A stretch of DNA of 64,000 bases. Origin: Sphingobacterium detergens (lineage in GTDB: Bacteria > Bacteroidota > Bacteroidia > Sphingobacteriales > Sphingobacteriaceae). Below, piece after piece: positions 9,227-18,470 of the stretch (positions are counted from its first letter, which is position 1; the number at the start of each line of letters is the position of its first letter). The stretch is from the NCBI RefSeq assembly GCF_003610355.1, contig NZ_RAPY01000001.1:868001-932000 (forward strand), read 5' to 3'. The notes under the pieces are model-generated. The model did not search any database. It was not told the DNA's origin and saw only the letters and a program-made list of their open reading frames with translations. The translations under genes were made by a program, and so were the position numbers.

Positions 9227-11287
9227 ATGAAACAAAAAAACTATATTCTGCTTTGCCTCCTATTTCTCGCGGTATGCTCACTTGAAGCACAATACAAGTT
9301 CGATAAACCGCTCTACGGGGCAGCCTATTACCACGAATATATGCCCAGTGAGCGTCTGGACGAAGATATCCGATTGATGAAAAATGCCGGGCTCAATGTC
9401 GTACGGCTGGGCGAATCTACCTGGGGATTATTTGAACCACAGGAAGGTGTCTTTGCATTTGAATGGATGGACCGCATCATCGACAAAATGCATCAGGCGG
9501 GTATCCGCATCATTCTGGGGACACCGACCTATTCCATTCCGGCCTGGCTTGCCCATATGCATCCCGAGGTTTTGGCCGAATATCAGCGGGGTACTAAAGC
9601 TTATTATGGCATCAGGCAAAATACTGACTTGAGCAACCCTACTTTTAAATATTATAGTGAACGGATCATCCGCAAGCTAATGGAACGGTACGCAAAACAT
9701 CCTGGAATCATTGGCTATCAGGTAGACAACGAAACAGAAGCACGCGGCATAAACAACCGGGATTATTTTATCGGCTTTCGTAACTACATCAAAGGCCGTT
9801 TTAACAACGACCTCGATTCACTTAACAAAGCCTGGGGAATGAACTACTGGGGTATGAATATTCGCACCTGGGAAGAATTCTATACCCGCGATGGTGTCAC
9901 CAATCCTTCCTATAAAAACGAATGGGAACGGTACAACCGCAAACAGGTAGCCGACTTTCTGAATTGGCAATGTAACATTGTCAATGAATATAGACGCCAG
10001 GACCAATTTATAACCCATTGCTTCATGCCTGATTTTCACAATGTAGATCAGGTAGAAAGCTTTCGCCAGATGCAATACCCCGCTATCAATATTTATCACG
10101 ACGTACAGGATAAACAAGACGGACAGCGTATAGCTTACTCGGGGGATTTTGTCCGGACGGTTGCCAAGAACAATTATATTGTCATGGAAACCAACGCACA
10201 AGGTATAGGCTGGGATGCACGCACACAATACCCGCCATACGACAGACAACTCCGGCAAAATGTATATGCCCATTATGCTTCTGGTGCCAATATGGTGGAA
10301 TACTGGCATTGGTCTACGCTGCATTATGGGCAGGAAACGTATTGGCGCGGTGTATTGGGGCACGATCTCCAACCAAATAGAATATACGATGAATTTAAAA
10401 CCACCGCACAGGAACTGGCAAGGATCGGGGATCGTCTTATTGACTTGAAGAAGAAAAATAAAACAGCAATCTTATATAGCCACGATTCCTACCACGCACT
10501 GAATTTTATGCCTTATACCTATAAAAACAATTATCCCATCGATATGGTTCATAAGGCACTCTACTTTCAGAACATTGAAGCTGATATTATTCCCTGTGAT
10601 AAAATTACTGATTTTAAAGGCTACGAAATGTTGGTTATTCCACCGCTTTATGTCGCCACGGATGAACTGCTACTGGCCATTGACAAGTTTGTAAAAGCGG
10701 GCGGCCATGTCGTCATGATGTACAAAAGTGGCTATTGTAACGAACATTCGGCCGTCAGGGCCACAGCTGCGCCGGGGCCATTAAGGAAGGCTTGCGGATT
10801 CCATTATCAAGAGTTCTCCACCATCGGAGACATGCGGCTCAAAGATAAGCCTTTTGAATTGGCGGATAAAAACCAAATTGGTGACTGGTATGAATTTTTG
10901 ATCCCTGAGACAGCCAAACCGCTGGCCTATGCTGAACATCCCTTCTTTGGCAAGTGGCCCGTAATCACAGAAAACAGCTATGGTAAAGGAAAACTGACTT
11001 ATATCGGGACCTATCCATCACAAGAACTACTCCATACGATCATCAAAAAAACTGCTATCGAAGCAAAAGTCATTACTGCCGACAATTACACTTTCCCAAT
11101 CATTCAGCGTTCGGGAAAGAATAAATGGGGTAAGACAATTTATTACATTTTTAATTACAGTACGGAAACAAAACGGATTACTTATACAGGTGACCCAGCG
11201 AAAGAACTTATTTCGAATAAGCTCACCCAGAAGGGCCAAGAGATTATATTGGAGCCCTGGGAAGTACTCATTATGGAACAAAACTAA
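9227..11287 (+). CDS. GH42 beta-galactosidase-like glycoside hydrolase
   Basis: The 686-residue protein begins with a signal peptide (cleavage near residue 22, SLEAQ). GH42 landmarks are clear: YGAAYYHEYMPSERLDEDI at the start of the TIM barrel, GLNVVRLGESTWGLFEPQEG, TPTYSIPAWLAHMHPEVL, the acid/base Glu169 in GYQVDNE and the likely nucleophile Glu321 in VMETNAQG. The C-terminal region (from about residue 400) matches the trimerisation Rossmann-like domain plus a small beta domain. Typical GH42 members hydrolyse terminal beta-galactosides. In the locus it probably trims galactosyl side chains in the periplasm. The neighbours on both sides are co-directional enzymes. Confidence 0.92.
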   Translation: MKQKNYILLCLLFLAVCSLEAQYKFDKPLYGAAYYHEYMPSERLDEDIRLMKNAGLNVVRLGESTWGLFEPQEGVFAFEWMDRIIDKMHQAGIRIILGTPTYSIPAWLAHMHPEVLAEYQRGTKAYYGIRQNTDLSNPTFKYYSERIIRKLMERYAKHPGIIGYQVDNETEARGINNRDYFIGFRNYIKGRFNNDLDSLNKAWGMNYWGMNIRTWEEFYTRDGVTNPSYKNEWERYNRKQVADFLNWQCNIVNEYRRQDQFITHCFMPDFHNVDQVESFRQMQYPAINIYHDVQDKQDGQRIAYSGDFVRTVAKNNYIVMETNAQGIGWDARTQYPPYDRQLRQNVYAHYASGANMVEYWHWSTLHYGQETYWRGVLGHDLQPNRIYDEFKTTAQELARIGDRLIDLKKKNKTAILYSHDSYHALNFMPYTYKNNYPIDMVHKALYFQNIEADIIPCDKITDFKGYEMLVIPPLYVATDELLLAIDKFVKAGGHVVMMYKSGYCNEHSAVRATAAPGPLRKACGFHYQEFSTIGDMRLKDKPFELADKNQIGDWYEFLIPETAKPLAYAEHPFFGKWPVITENSYGKGKLTYIGTYPSQELLHTIIKKTAIEAKVITADNYTFPIIQRSGKNKWGKTIYYIFNYSTETKRITYTGDPAKELISNKLTQKGQEIILEPWEVLIMEQN

Positions 11288-11322
11288 AAGATACGCTAAT
11301 TACCAAAAACATTGACCTTACT

Positions 11323-13272
11323 ATGAGAGCATTTATTGTCACCCTATTTTTCGCGATAACATCCAGCCTTTCGGCCCAGACTTATTCGTTGCTATCGCCG
11401 GATGGAAAAATTTGTTTGGACATCGACCTATCGAACGGACTCTCCTACGCTGTTTCCTACAAAGGTAGACAGGTAATAGATCCCTCACCCTTAGGCTTTG
11501 AATTGCAAGATGAGCCCCCCATGCATAAAGGGTTTATGCTTTTAGACACACCTCGGACCACATCGAAGCGTGATTCCTGGACTCCAGTAGTGAAGAACAA
11601 ACATGCCCATGTCGATTTGCAGTGGAATGAAACACATTTGGCCCTGATCGAAAAGGAAGGTGAGAAACGTCGCTTGGACCTCTTCTTTAGAGCTTATGAC
11701 AACGGAATCGCCTTTCGCTACCAACTATTCAGCGGCGCTAGAATAGGAAACAGAGTGATAAGTCGGGAGATGACCGGATTTTCAGTATCTAATCAGGCTC
11801 AAGCTTGGGCAGCACAATATAAACCGCGTTTTACATCCAGTCAGGAGAGCGAATTCGATAAAGTCCCTTTAACTGGAATCAGCGATCAGAGCTTAATCGG
11901 ACTTCCACTACTGATCGAAGTCGATAAAGCTACCTACCTGGCCATTACCGAAGCGAACATCGATAACTACCCTGGTTTCTATATCAGCCGGGCTGCTGGT
12001 AATACCACGGAACAGGTATTGCTCACGACGAAACTCTCCCCTTTACCGGGCGAAAAAGAAGATGGGGCCAAAGCTCGTTTCTCCGACAAAATCCAAACCC
12101 CTTGGCGCGTGGTCATGATTGGCGATAATCCGGGACGATTTATCGAATCCGAAATTGTCCAGTCGCTCAACCCTGCATGTGCGATCCAAGACCCCGCATG
12201 GATAAAACCGGGACTCTGCGCATGGGATCACTGGTGGAGCGGAGAAGTGAAAATGGAAACTGCTGTTATAAAAGAGTATATCGACTTTGCATCTGCGCAA
12301 GGATGGCCCTATATGTTAATTGACTGGCAATGGTACGGCCCCTTCAACCAAGCGCAAGCAGATATTACCAAACCGGCACCGCAAGTCAACATGCCTGAAA
12401 TACTTGACTATGCCCGCAAAAAAAATGTACGTCTTTGGCTTTGGTTATATAGTACCGACGCTAATCGCAATAACGCCTATGAGGAAGCTTTCTCACTGTA
12501 TGAGCGCTGGGGCATCGCCGGCGTAAAAATAGATTTTATGGACCGCGACGATCAGGAGATGGTAAACTGGTACCGTAAAGTAATTAAGAAGGCCGCTGAG
12601 CACAGGTTGATGGTTAACTTCCACGGGGCGTATAAACCTGACGGAATAGAACGGACCTACCCGAATATGATAACCCGCGAGGGAGTCCTGGGAGAAGAAT
12701 ATGCGAAATTTTCCGATCGTATCAAGCCTGCTCACAATGTCACTTTGCCGTTTACGCGTATGCTGGCAGGGCCAATGGACTATACTCCGGGAGGTTTTTT
12801 CAACGTAACTCCAGCGCAGTTTAAGAAACAGTCTCCAACCCTGATGATGAATACCCGCTGTCCTGAGCTCGCCAAATTTGTTATTTATGAAAGCCCTCTT
12901 ACGGTATTCTGCGACCACCCGAAGCATGTGTTGGGCCAACCCGGGAGTGATTTTCTAAAGATCGTTCCGACGGTGTGGGATGATACGCGCTTCATTGATG
13001 GTTATCCCGGGGAATATATTGTACTGGCCAAACGTTCGGGGAAAAACTGGTTTATCGGTGCCATGACCAATAGCATGTCCCGCACGATTACAATACCAAC
13101 AAGTTTTCTAGCCGCTGGAAAATATGTGCTGGACTACTGGCAGGATGCAAAAGAAGCGGAAAAAATCCCTGCAAAACTTGAGAAAAAAAGTAGGATAATC
13201 GAAGCTGGGAAGACAATAAAAATACCGATGGTCAGCGGTGGCGGCTATGTGGCAATCATTAGGCCGCAGTAA
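11323..13272 (+). CDS. GH97 glycoside hydrolase, retaining type (predicted alpha-galactosidase)
   Basis: The 649-residue protein has a signal peptide (to about residue 19, SLSAQ), an N-terminal beta-sandwich, a TIM barrel and a C-terminal beta domain, the usual GH97 order. The catalytic pattern is that of the retaining branch: Asp404 in VKIDFMDRDD occupies the nucleophile position described for the Bacteroides alpha-galactosidase BtGal97b, and the position that carries a Glu base in SusB is Gly here (VNFHGAYKPDG). The general acid is probably Glu459 in LGEEYAKF. Inferred role: removal of alpha-galactosyl groups. This contrasts with the second GH97 at 55932-58100, which has the inverting residue set. 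Confidence 0.9.
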   Translation: MRAFIVTLFFAITSSLSAQTYSLLSPDGKICLDIDLSNGLSYAVSYKGRQVIDPSPLGFELQDEPPMHKGFMLLDTPRTTSKRDSWTPVVKNKHAHVDLQWNETHLALIEKEGEKRRLDLFFRAYDNGIAFRYQLFSGARIGNRVISREMTGFSVSNQAQAWAAQYKPRFTSSQESEFDKVPLTGISDQSLIGLPLLIEVDKATYLAITEANIDNYPGFYISRAAGNTTEQVLLTTKLSPLPGEKEDGAKARFSDKIQTPWRVVMIGDNPGRFIESEIVQSLNPACAIQDPAWIKPGLCAWDHWWSGEVKMETAVIKEYIDFASAQGWPYMLIDWQWYGPFNQAQADITKPAPQVNMPEILDYARKKNVRLWLWLYSTDANRNNAYEEAFSLYERWGIAGVKIDFMDRDDQEMVNWYRKVIKKAAEHRLMVNFHGAYKPDGIERTYPNMITREGVLGEEYAKFSDRIKPAHNVTLPFTRMLAGPMDYTPGGFFNVTPAQFKKQSPTLMMNTRCPELAKFVIYESPLTVFCDHPKHVLGQPGSDFLKIVPTVWDDTRFIDGYPGEYIVLAKRSGKNWFIGAMTNSMSRTITIPTSFLAAGKYVLDYWQDAKEAEKIPAKLEKKSRIIEAGKTIKIPMVSGGGYVAIIRPQ

Positions 13273-13351
13273 AGTTTGGTTCCGAATCGATCTAAAAAAA
13301 ATATTATTCAAAGTAGCACACTATTTAACTAAAGAAACGATAAATCCTGTT

Positions 13352-14986
13352 ATGAACAAGAACATTTTTAAGACATTAGTACTCTTTACAATCCTTGGAG
13401 CTACATTAAATGCTCCAGCCCAACAAAAAAGACCGGTAGACTTGCCTGGTAAATTTCAGCCTAACTGGGAATCTTTGGCGCAGTACGAAGCGCCTGAATG
13501 GTTTCGCAATGCCAAATTCGGCATCTGGGCACACTGGGGCCCACAATGCCAACCTGAGCAGGGCGACTGGTATGCACGTGGTATGTATGATGAAGGCAGT
13601 GGACAATACAATGCACATGTAAAAACTTATGGACATCCTTCTGTAGCCGGATTTAAGGATATCATCCCTACCTGGAAGGCTGAAAAATGGGATCCCGAAA
13701 GGCTTGTTGCGCTCTACAAAAAGGTTGGTGCACAGTATTTTTTTGCAATGGGAAACCATCATGACAACTTCGATCTGTGGGATAGCAAGCATCAAAAATG
13801 GAATTCGGTCAATCTGGGACCCAAACGTGATATTCTCGCCGAATGGTCTAAAGCAGCGAAAAAAAACAAGCTTCCTTTCGGTGTGAGTATCCACGCCTCC
13901 CATGCATGGACATGGTATGAAACCGCCCAAAGAGCGGATCGGTCGGGAGCACTAAAGGGAGTACCTTATGATGGAAAGCTCAGCAAAGAACAGGGAAAAG
14001 GAAAATGGTGGGAAGGCTACGATCCCCAGGAGCTGTATCGGCAGAACCATGCCCTTAGCAAGGGAAGTGAAGACGTAAAGTCGTTGTGGTCACAGTGGGA
14101 CTGGAATAACGGTGCATCCAAGCCGACACCGGAGTATATTGATAATTTCTATCAACGGACAATAGACATGGTCGACAGCTATCAGCCGGACCTACTCTAT
14201 TTTGATGATACTACACTCCCCCTCTGGCCTATCAGCACAGTCGGGCTCGATATTGCAGCCCATTTTTATAACAGTAACGCGAAGAAAAATAAGGGAAAAG
14301 TCAACGCCGTTTTGTTTGGAAAAATCTTATCCGAGCAACAAAAAGAGTGTTTGGTGTGGGATGTTGAGCGCGGCGTTCCGGATCAAGTGCAAGAAAAAGC
14401 CTGGCAGACCTGCACTTGCCTGGGAAGCTGGCATTATAGCAAAGCTGATTATGAAAACAACAATTACAAGTCCGCAAAAAAAGTTGTCCATATGCTTATT
14501 GATATCGTCAGTAAAAACGGGAACCTCCTACTTAATGTCCCTATTAAGGGCGATGGTAGCATCGACGAAAAAGAAGAGAAAATTCTGCATGAAATAGGCG
14601 ATTGGATTCAGGTTAATAAGGAGGGAATTTTTGATACCCGTCCCTGGAAAACATATGGCGAGGGTCCAAGTACCGAAGAGCAGAAACCATTGAATGCCGC
14701 TGGATTCAACGAGGACAAAGAAAATAACTATACCGCTAGGGATATCCGGTTTGTGAAAAAAGGCGATGCGATCTATGCCCACGTCCTGGCATGGCCAACG
14801 GATGGAAAAATCATGATCAAATCTTTCGGAAAGAAGATTAACACCGTTGATCCAATAACGGTTAAAACAGTATCCCTATTGGGGCATCCGAAAAAACTGG
14901 TATTTAAACAAGATGACGAAGCACTCAGCGTTACCTTGCCTTCGGATAAGCCTAATCAAATTTCATTGGTACTGAAAATTAATTAA
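13352..14986 (+). CDS. GH29 alpha-L-fucosidase
   Basis: The open frame extends back to 13238 inside the GH97 gene, but the ATG at 13352 gives a proper signal peptide (MNKNIFKTLVLFTILG, cleavage near APAQ), so a 544-residue start is chosen. GH29 landmarks: WFRNAKFGIWAHWGPQ, YGHPSVAGFKDIIPTW, YFFAMGNHHDNFDLWDS, FGVSIHASHAWTWYE, and Asp285 in LLYFDDTTLPLW, the likely nucleophile. The C-terminal beta-sandwich (about residue 430 onward) includes NGNLLLNVPIKGDGSI and a late domain with KPWKTYGEGP-like content. GH29 enzymes release alpha-L-fucose with retention. Its presence argues for a fucosylated substrate. Confidence 0.94.
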   Translation: MNKNIFKTLVLFTILGATLNAPAQQKRPVDLPGKFQPNWESLAQYEAPEWFRNAKFGIWAHWGPQCQPEQGDWYARGMYDEGSGQYNAHVKTYGHPSVAGFKDIIPTWKAEKWDPERLVALYKKVGAQYFFAMGNHHDNFDLWDSKHQKWNSVNLGPKRDILAEWSKAAKKNKLPFGVSIHASHAWTWYETAQRADRSGALKGVPYDGKLSKEQGKGKWWEGYDPQELYRQNHALSKGSEDVKSLWSQWDWNNGASKPTPEYIDNFYQRTIDMVDSYQPDLLYFDDTTLPLWPISTVGLDIAAHFYNSNAKKNKGKVNAVLFGKILSEQQKECLVWDVERGVPDQVQEKAWQTCTCLGSWHYSKADYENNNYKSAKKVVHMLIDIVSKNGNLLLNVPIKGDGSIDEKEEKILHEIGDWIQVNKEGIFDTRPWKTYGEGPSTEEQKPLNAAGFNEDKENNYTARDIRFVKKGDAIYAHVLAWPTDGKIMIKSFGKKINTVDPITVKTVSLLGHPKKLVFKQDDEALSVTLPSDKPNQISLVLKIN

Positions 14987-15047
14987 ACCATTTTTTCTTC
15001 ATCAAGCTGTGCACTTATTTTTAAAATACCATTGATACAATTAGAAC

Positions 15048-16847
15048 ATGAAAACGCCTTGTACCATGAAAATTATTTTAGCAATATGCTCCTTATTTCC
15101 ATTACTGTTATTCGGACAATCAGCAATGATTCATATCGAGGGACGGCAAAGAACCAGTCTAAATGGCTTATGGGAGGTCATTATCGATCCTTTTGATGCG
15201 GGGTCTGGTGATTGGGCTGCATATTATCAAGATCGAAAAACTTTGGGCAACACGGATTTTGTGGAATCCTCCTTTGAAGGTGGGCATAAACTATATGTAC
15301 CGGGAGATTTCAATTCTCAACTTCCCGAGCTCAGCTATTATGAAAGCAGTATCTGGTACAAACGTCCCTTTAAGATCCAAACAAAACAGGATAACCGGTT
15401 TTTTATCCACTTTGCTGCCGTAAACTATAAGGCCGAAGTTTATCTGAACGGGGTCAAGATTGGTGAACATGAAGGTGGCTTCACACCTTTCCAGTTTGAA
15501 GTAACGGATCATGTCAAGATTGGCGAAAATAGCCTTATCGTGAAAGCAAATAATCAACGGATAAAAGATGGCATACCTGGTCTCGGTTTCGACTGGTTCA
15601 ATTATGGTGGAATCACACGGGATGTCGATCTCGTACAAACGCCAAAGACCTATATCAGGGATTATTTTATTCAGCTATCACAGCAGGATGAGAATATCAT
15701 CAATGGCTATGTATCCCTAGATGGCCCTAAAAAAGAACAAGCGATTGCAATACGCATTCCCGAATTGAACTTTATTTATAAAACAAGAACAGATAGCACC
15801 GGAAAAGCCACGCTTAGAATTCCGTTTCGTAAGAAAACCCTGTGGACACCTGCAGTTCCGAAATTATATGCCGTTCAGGTCGATTCCGAAACCGATCGTA
15901 TCGAAGAAGAAATTGGTTTTCGAACAATCAGAGTTGATGGGACAAATATTTTATTGAATGGCAAATCCATCTTTCTTAAAGGGGTTAATATTCATGAAGA
16001 AGTCCCACAACGCAGATCGCGGGCCTATAATGAAAGTGATTATAAAATGCTCTTGGATTGGGCGAAAGAGCTAGGTTGTAATTATGTGCGTCTAGTGCAT
16101 TATCCACATCATGAAAAAATGATAAGAATGGCTGAGCAAATGGGATTGATGGTCTGGGAAGAATTGCCCATTTACCAGGGGATTGATTTTGCAGATCCTG
16201 GAATGATGAAAAAAATGAATTTAATGCTTCGAGAGATGATTGCTCGTGATAAAAATCGGGCGGCAACGATTATCTGGAGTCTTTCGAACGAAACTTACTC
16301 CTCTCTGGCCAGGGACAGTTCGCTCACTGCACTTTATCACCTCACAAAGGCCTTGGATAATACCCGTCTTGTGACATCAGCGTTTAATAACATGCGTTTT
16401 GAAGGCAACAAGGCCTATATCGAAGATAAAATGAATCGTTTGATGGATGTTATAGCGATCAACCAATACATTGGATGGTACAAAGCATGGCCTGAGAATG
16501 ATAGCGAAGTCGAGTGGATATCCCGCTTCAATAAACCGCTTATTTTTTCGGAATTTGGTGGCGAGGCCGTCTTTGGCAACAATACCGATCCGAAGCGGGC
16601 AAGTAGCTGGAGTGAAGATTACCTTGTGGATATTTATAAACGTCAATTTAGCATGTTTAAAAACATTTCCTTCTTACGTGGGTTGACACCATGGCTCCTG
16701 GTCGACTTTCGTTCGCCTGGAAGGGCCCATCCTGTCTATCAAAAGGGTTGGAACAGAAAAGGATTATTATCTGAAAGAGGCCAAAAAAAGAAGGCCTGGT
16801 ACTTGGTTGCCGATTATTTCAAAAATTTGACTAGTCCTGAAAAATAA
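15048..16847 (+). CDS. GH2 family glycoside hydrolase (beta-galactosidase/beta-glucuronidase-like)
   Basis: The ORF encodes 599 residues; the second Met (15066) begins a cleaner signal peptide (MKIILAICSLFPLLLFGQ) and may be the true start. The N-terminal jelly-roll domain has YYESSIWYKRPF and VNYKAEVYLNGVKIGEHEGGFTPF. After an Ig-like domain, the TIM barrel shows LNGKSIFLKGVNIHEEVPQ, VRLVHYPHHEKMIRMAEQMG, the acid/base Glu415 in WSLSNETY and the nucleophile Glu502 in IFSEFGGEA. The short C-terminus is typical of the glucuronidase-like branch. GH2 specificity (beta-galactoside, beta-mannoside or beta-glucuronide) cannot be read safely from sequence. It is the last gene of PUL 1. Confidence 0.92.
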   Translation: MKTPCTMKIILAICSLFPLLLFGQSAMIHIEGRQRTSLNGLWEVIIDPFDAGSGDWAAYYQDRKTLGNTDFVESSFEGGHKLYVPGDFNSQLPELSYYESSIWYKRPFKIQTKQDNRFFIHFAAVNYKAEVYLNGVKIGEHEGGFTPFQFEVTDHVKIGENSLIVKANNQRIKDGIPGLGFDWFNYGGITRDVDLVQTPKTYIRDYFIQLSQQDENIINGYVSLDGPKKEQAIAIRIPELNFIYKTRTDSTGKATLRIPFRKKTLWTPAVPKLYAVQVDSETDRIEEEIGFRTIRVDGTNILLNGKSIFLKGVNIHEEVPQRRSRAYNESDYKMLLDWAKELGCNYVRLVHYPHHEKMIRMAEQMGLMVWEELPIYQGIDFADPGMMKKMNLMLREMIARDKNRAATIIWSLSNETYSSLARDSSLTALYHLTKALDNTRLVTSAFNNMRFEGNKAYIEDKMNRLMDVIAINQYIGWYKAWPENDSEVEWISRFNKPLIFSEFGGEAVFGNNTDPKRASSWSEDYLVDIYKRQFSMFKNISFLRGLTPWLLVDFRSPGRAHPVYQKGWNRKGLLSERGQKKKAWYLVADYFKNLTSPEK

Positions 16848-16882
16848 ATACAGATTTTTAGTGGCTAACGACACATAGATTA

Positions 16883-16918
16883 AACAGTAGTGACCGGTAG
16901 GTTGCTGCTGTTTTTTTT
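16883..16918 (+). terminator. Intrinsic terminator ending PUL 1
   Basis: AACAGTAG at 16883-16890 pairs with CTGCTGTT ending at 16912 (one wobble), followed directly by a run of T to 16918. It lies 36 bases after the GH2 stop codon and marks the operon end. Confidence 0.8.
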
Positions 16919-17184
16919 ACAAATTCTGAAGTTCATATTTGATTTCATGTACATCTGATTTTAGAGTTAGCATATGATCAGAACTATGTAGTCAGTTATT
17001 ATTATAGATATTGGATTGCATCGGCCACGATCTGTTTTATTAAATATAAACGATTGGTATCAGTCATAAACTCTTGTTTGGAGTATACCAGCGGTTCGTT
17101 CAGCGACGACATTTTCATAAGAATCAGCATTTTTTGTCATACTGCAACTGCCCCGATACTTGTTTAGGTAATATTGGTATTCTT
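16917..17184 (-). pseudogene. IS3-family transposase C-terminal remnant
   Basis: Read on the minus strand, the segment translates in broken frames to the C-terminal part of an IS3 (DDE) transposase. SMTKNADSYENVVAERTAGI corresponds to the conserved 'S(M/R)..NG.(P/C)Y(E/D)NA(V/I)AE' block before the last catalytic Glu. After frameshifts and two stops it continues IVADAIQY, YNNN, LHSSDHMLTLKS and DVHEIKYELQNL, the usual tail ending at TAA (16917-16919). It has no N-terminal half and no identifiable terminal repeats. It is fused upstream to a cysteine desulfurase remnant. Confidence 0.7.
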
Positions 17185-17443
17185 CTGTGCGCTCTAGTTA
17201 TTCAAAATCTATCAATCCATCAATATCAACAGGAAGGTATTAACGGCAATACTTTGGTTTCAAGATACCTACAGGTATCCAAACCGCTGGATGCTCTGTC
17301 TGTTCAGGTATAAGTTGTTTCCCTGCCCTCAATAATTCACGTAATCCCATATTGATAGCTTCAGTGGCAGCAGCTGTAAAGAAAATATCCTCATCACTGG
17401 TATCTATGAGATCAACGATCTGTCGCTTGTTCTTCTCTACCGC
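17185..17443 (-). pseudogene. Cysteine desulfurase (NifS/IscS-like) fragment
   Basis: On the minus strand the frame reads VEKNKRQIVDLIDTSDED, IFFTAAATEAINMGLREL, then LIPEQTEHPAV and, after a frameshift, YLPVDIDGLIDFE followed by a stop. This matches the region of NifS/IscS around 'IIFTSGATEANN', 'TEH.AV' and 'LPVD.DG.ID'. Only about 85 residues remain, without the PLP lysine or active Cys loop. It lies directly downstream of the HxlR gene stop and runs into the IS3 remnant, consistent with insertion followed by decay. Confidence 0.65.
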
Positions 17444-17785
17444 TCATTTTGCTTTAATTTTATCTCTATGCTTTAGACCAAATTTAATTAAAGCATTTGC
17501 AACTTCTTCCGTTTCTTTAGCATATGCGGTAAGCGCATAAGAAACTGTCACAGGTTTGGTGTTATTAACCGTTCTACTAATCAGTAAATTATCTTCTAAT
17601 TCCTGAAGTTCGTTGGATAGAACTTTTGGGGATATTCCCTGAGCCATTTCTTGCAGATCTTTAAACCGCATTGTGCCGTGTTTCTGCAAATTGTGCAGGA
17701 TACAAAATTTCCATTTACCACTGAGCAATTCAATGCCATCTTTTAATGCCAATATAGTTTCTTTATCAATATTTTTATTGCACAT
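17444..17785 (-). CDS. HxlR-family winged-helix transcriptional regulator
   Basis: The 113-residue protein has the HxlR layout: IELLSGKWKFCILHNLQ (helix 1 and the conserved GKW), RFKDLQEMAQGISPKVLSNE (recognition helix region) and a wing VTVSYALTAYAKETEEV. Cys2 near the N-terminus (MCNKNID) is similar to redox-sensing HxlR members such as HypR-type proteins, but this is only a possibility. It is transcribed away from a RibD/DHFR-like gene starting 90 bases upstream, a pairing common in Bacteroidota where the regulator controls the divergent reductase. Confidence 0.9.
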   Translation of the reverse strand: MCNKNIDKETILALKDGIELLSGKWKFCILHNLQKHGTMRFKDLQEMAQGISPKVLSNELQELEDNLLISRTVNNTKPVTVSYALTAYAKETEEVANALIKFGLKHRDKIKAK

Positions 17786-17839
17786 CAGATAGTTACTTTC
17801 CTAAAGGTAATGAATAGTAAATATATATTGAATATCCAA

Positions 17840-17847
17840 TAGTTTTG
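17840..17847 (+). promoter_or_regulatory. Candidate Bacteroidota -7 promoter element upstream of reductase gene
   Basis: TAGTTTTG matches the Bacteroidota -7 consensus TAnnTTTG and lies 28 bases before the chosen ATG (17875). No convincing -33 TTTG is seen at the usual spacing, so the call is tentative. Confidence 0.35.
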
Positions 17848-17874
17848 TGGTACAGAAATTTTAAAAAAATCGTT

Positions 17875-18384
17875 ATGAAAGTAACAGTAATCGCAAACAT
17901 TTCGGCTAATGGAAGAATTTTGATATCCGATAACCCGCATCATAAACTACCACTGGAAGCGATGGAATTTTACGTACAATTTGTAAGGCAGGTTGGAAAT
18001 GTAGTAATAGGATTGAAAACATTTGAAAATTTTCTAAATTTTCCAGATCAAGTAAAAGAACATTTTAATGGAATAGAAATCATCGTATTGGCCGATAAAT
18101 CTTATACGGCTGATGGCTACAAGACTGTAGCAAGTCCTGAAGAGGCAATTGCATATATGTCTGCAATGGGAGTGCGGGAAATAGCCATTGGAGGCGGAGC
18201 AGGTACTTTCAACGCCTTTTTGGACAAGAATTTGATTACAGATATTTATTTTAACGTCAGCCCTATAATCACTGGAGCAGGAGCAATTTTAGCAAACAAT
18301 GAGGAGTTAAGTTCAACGTTCAGGTACAAAGGACAGAAGCTTAAAAACGGTTTTCTTCAATTGCATCTAACTAAGGAATACTAA
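17875..18384 (+). CDS. RibD C-terminal / dihydrofolate-reductase-like protein
   Basis: The open frame begins at 17845, but the ATG at 17875 (MKVTVIANISANGRILIS) matches the start of this family, giving 169 residues. The N-terminal strand with 'ANISANG', the VVIGLKTFENF segment (like 'GR.T' of DHFR), GVREIAIGGGAGTFNAFLD (the nucleotide-binding GGG block) and ITDIYFNVSPIITGAG are characteristic of the RibD_C family. These small NAD(P)H-dependent reductases are often uncharacterised. It is divergent from the HxlR gene and probably regulated by it. Confidence 0.85.
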   Translation: MKVTVIANISANGRILISDNPHHKLPLEAMEFYVQFVRQVGNVVIGLKTFENFLNFPDQVKEHFNGIEIIVLADKSYTADGYKTVASPEEAIAYMSAMGVREIAIGGGAGTFNAFLDKNLITDIYFNVSPIITGAGAILANNEELSSTFRYKGQKLKNGFLQLHLTKEY

Positions 18385-18470
18385 AAAATGACAGACCAAA
18401 AATGTCTTTCAAAAATAGTTGAATTACGGAAACAAATCCGCTAAAATTATTTCTTTCCGATCTATATTTT

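Noticed and set aside
17074-17540. Two + strand ORFs of about 60-80 codons.
   Set aside because: They lie antisense to the IS3 and cysteine desulfurase remnants and to the HxlR gene.
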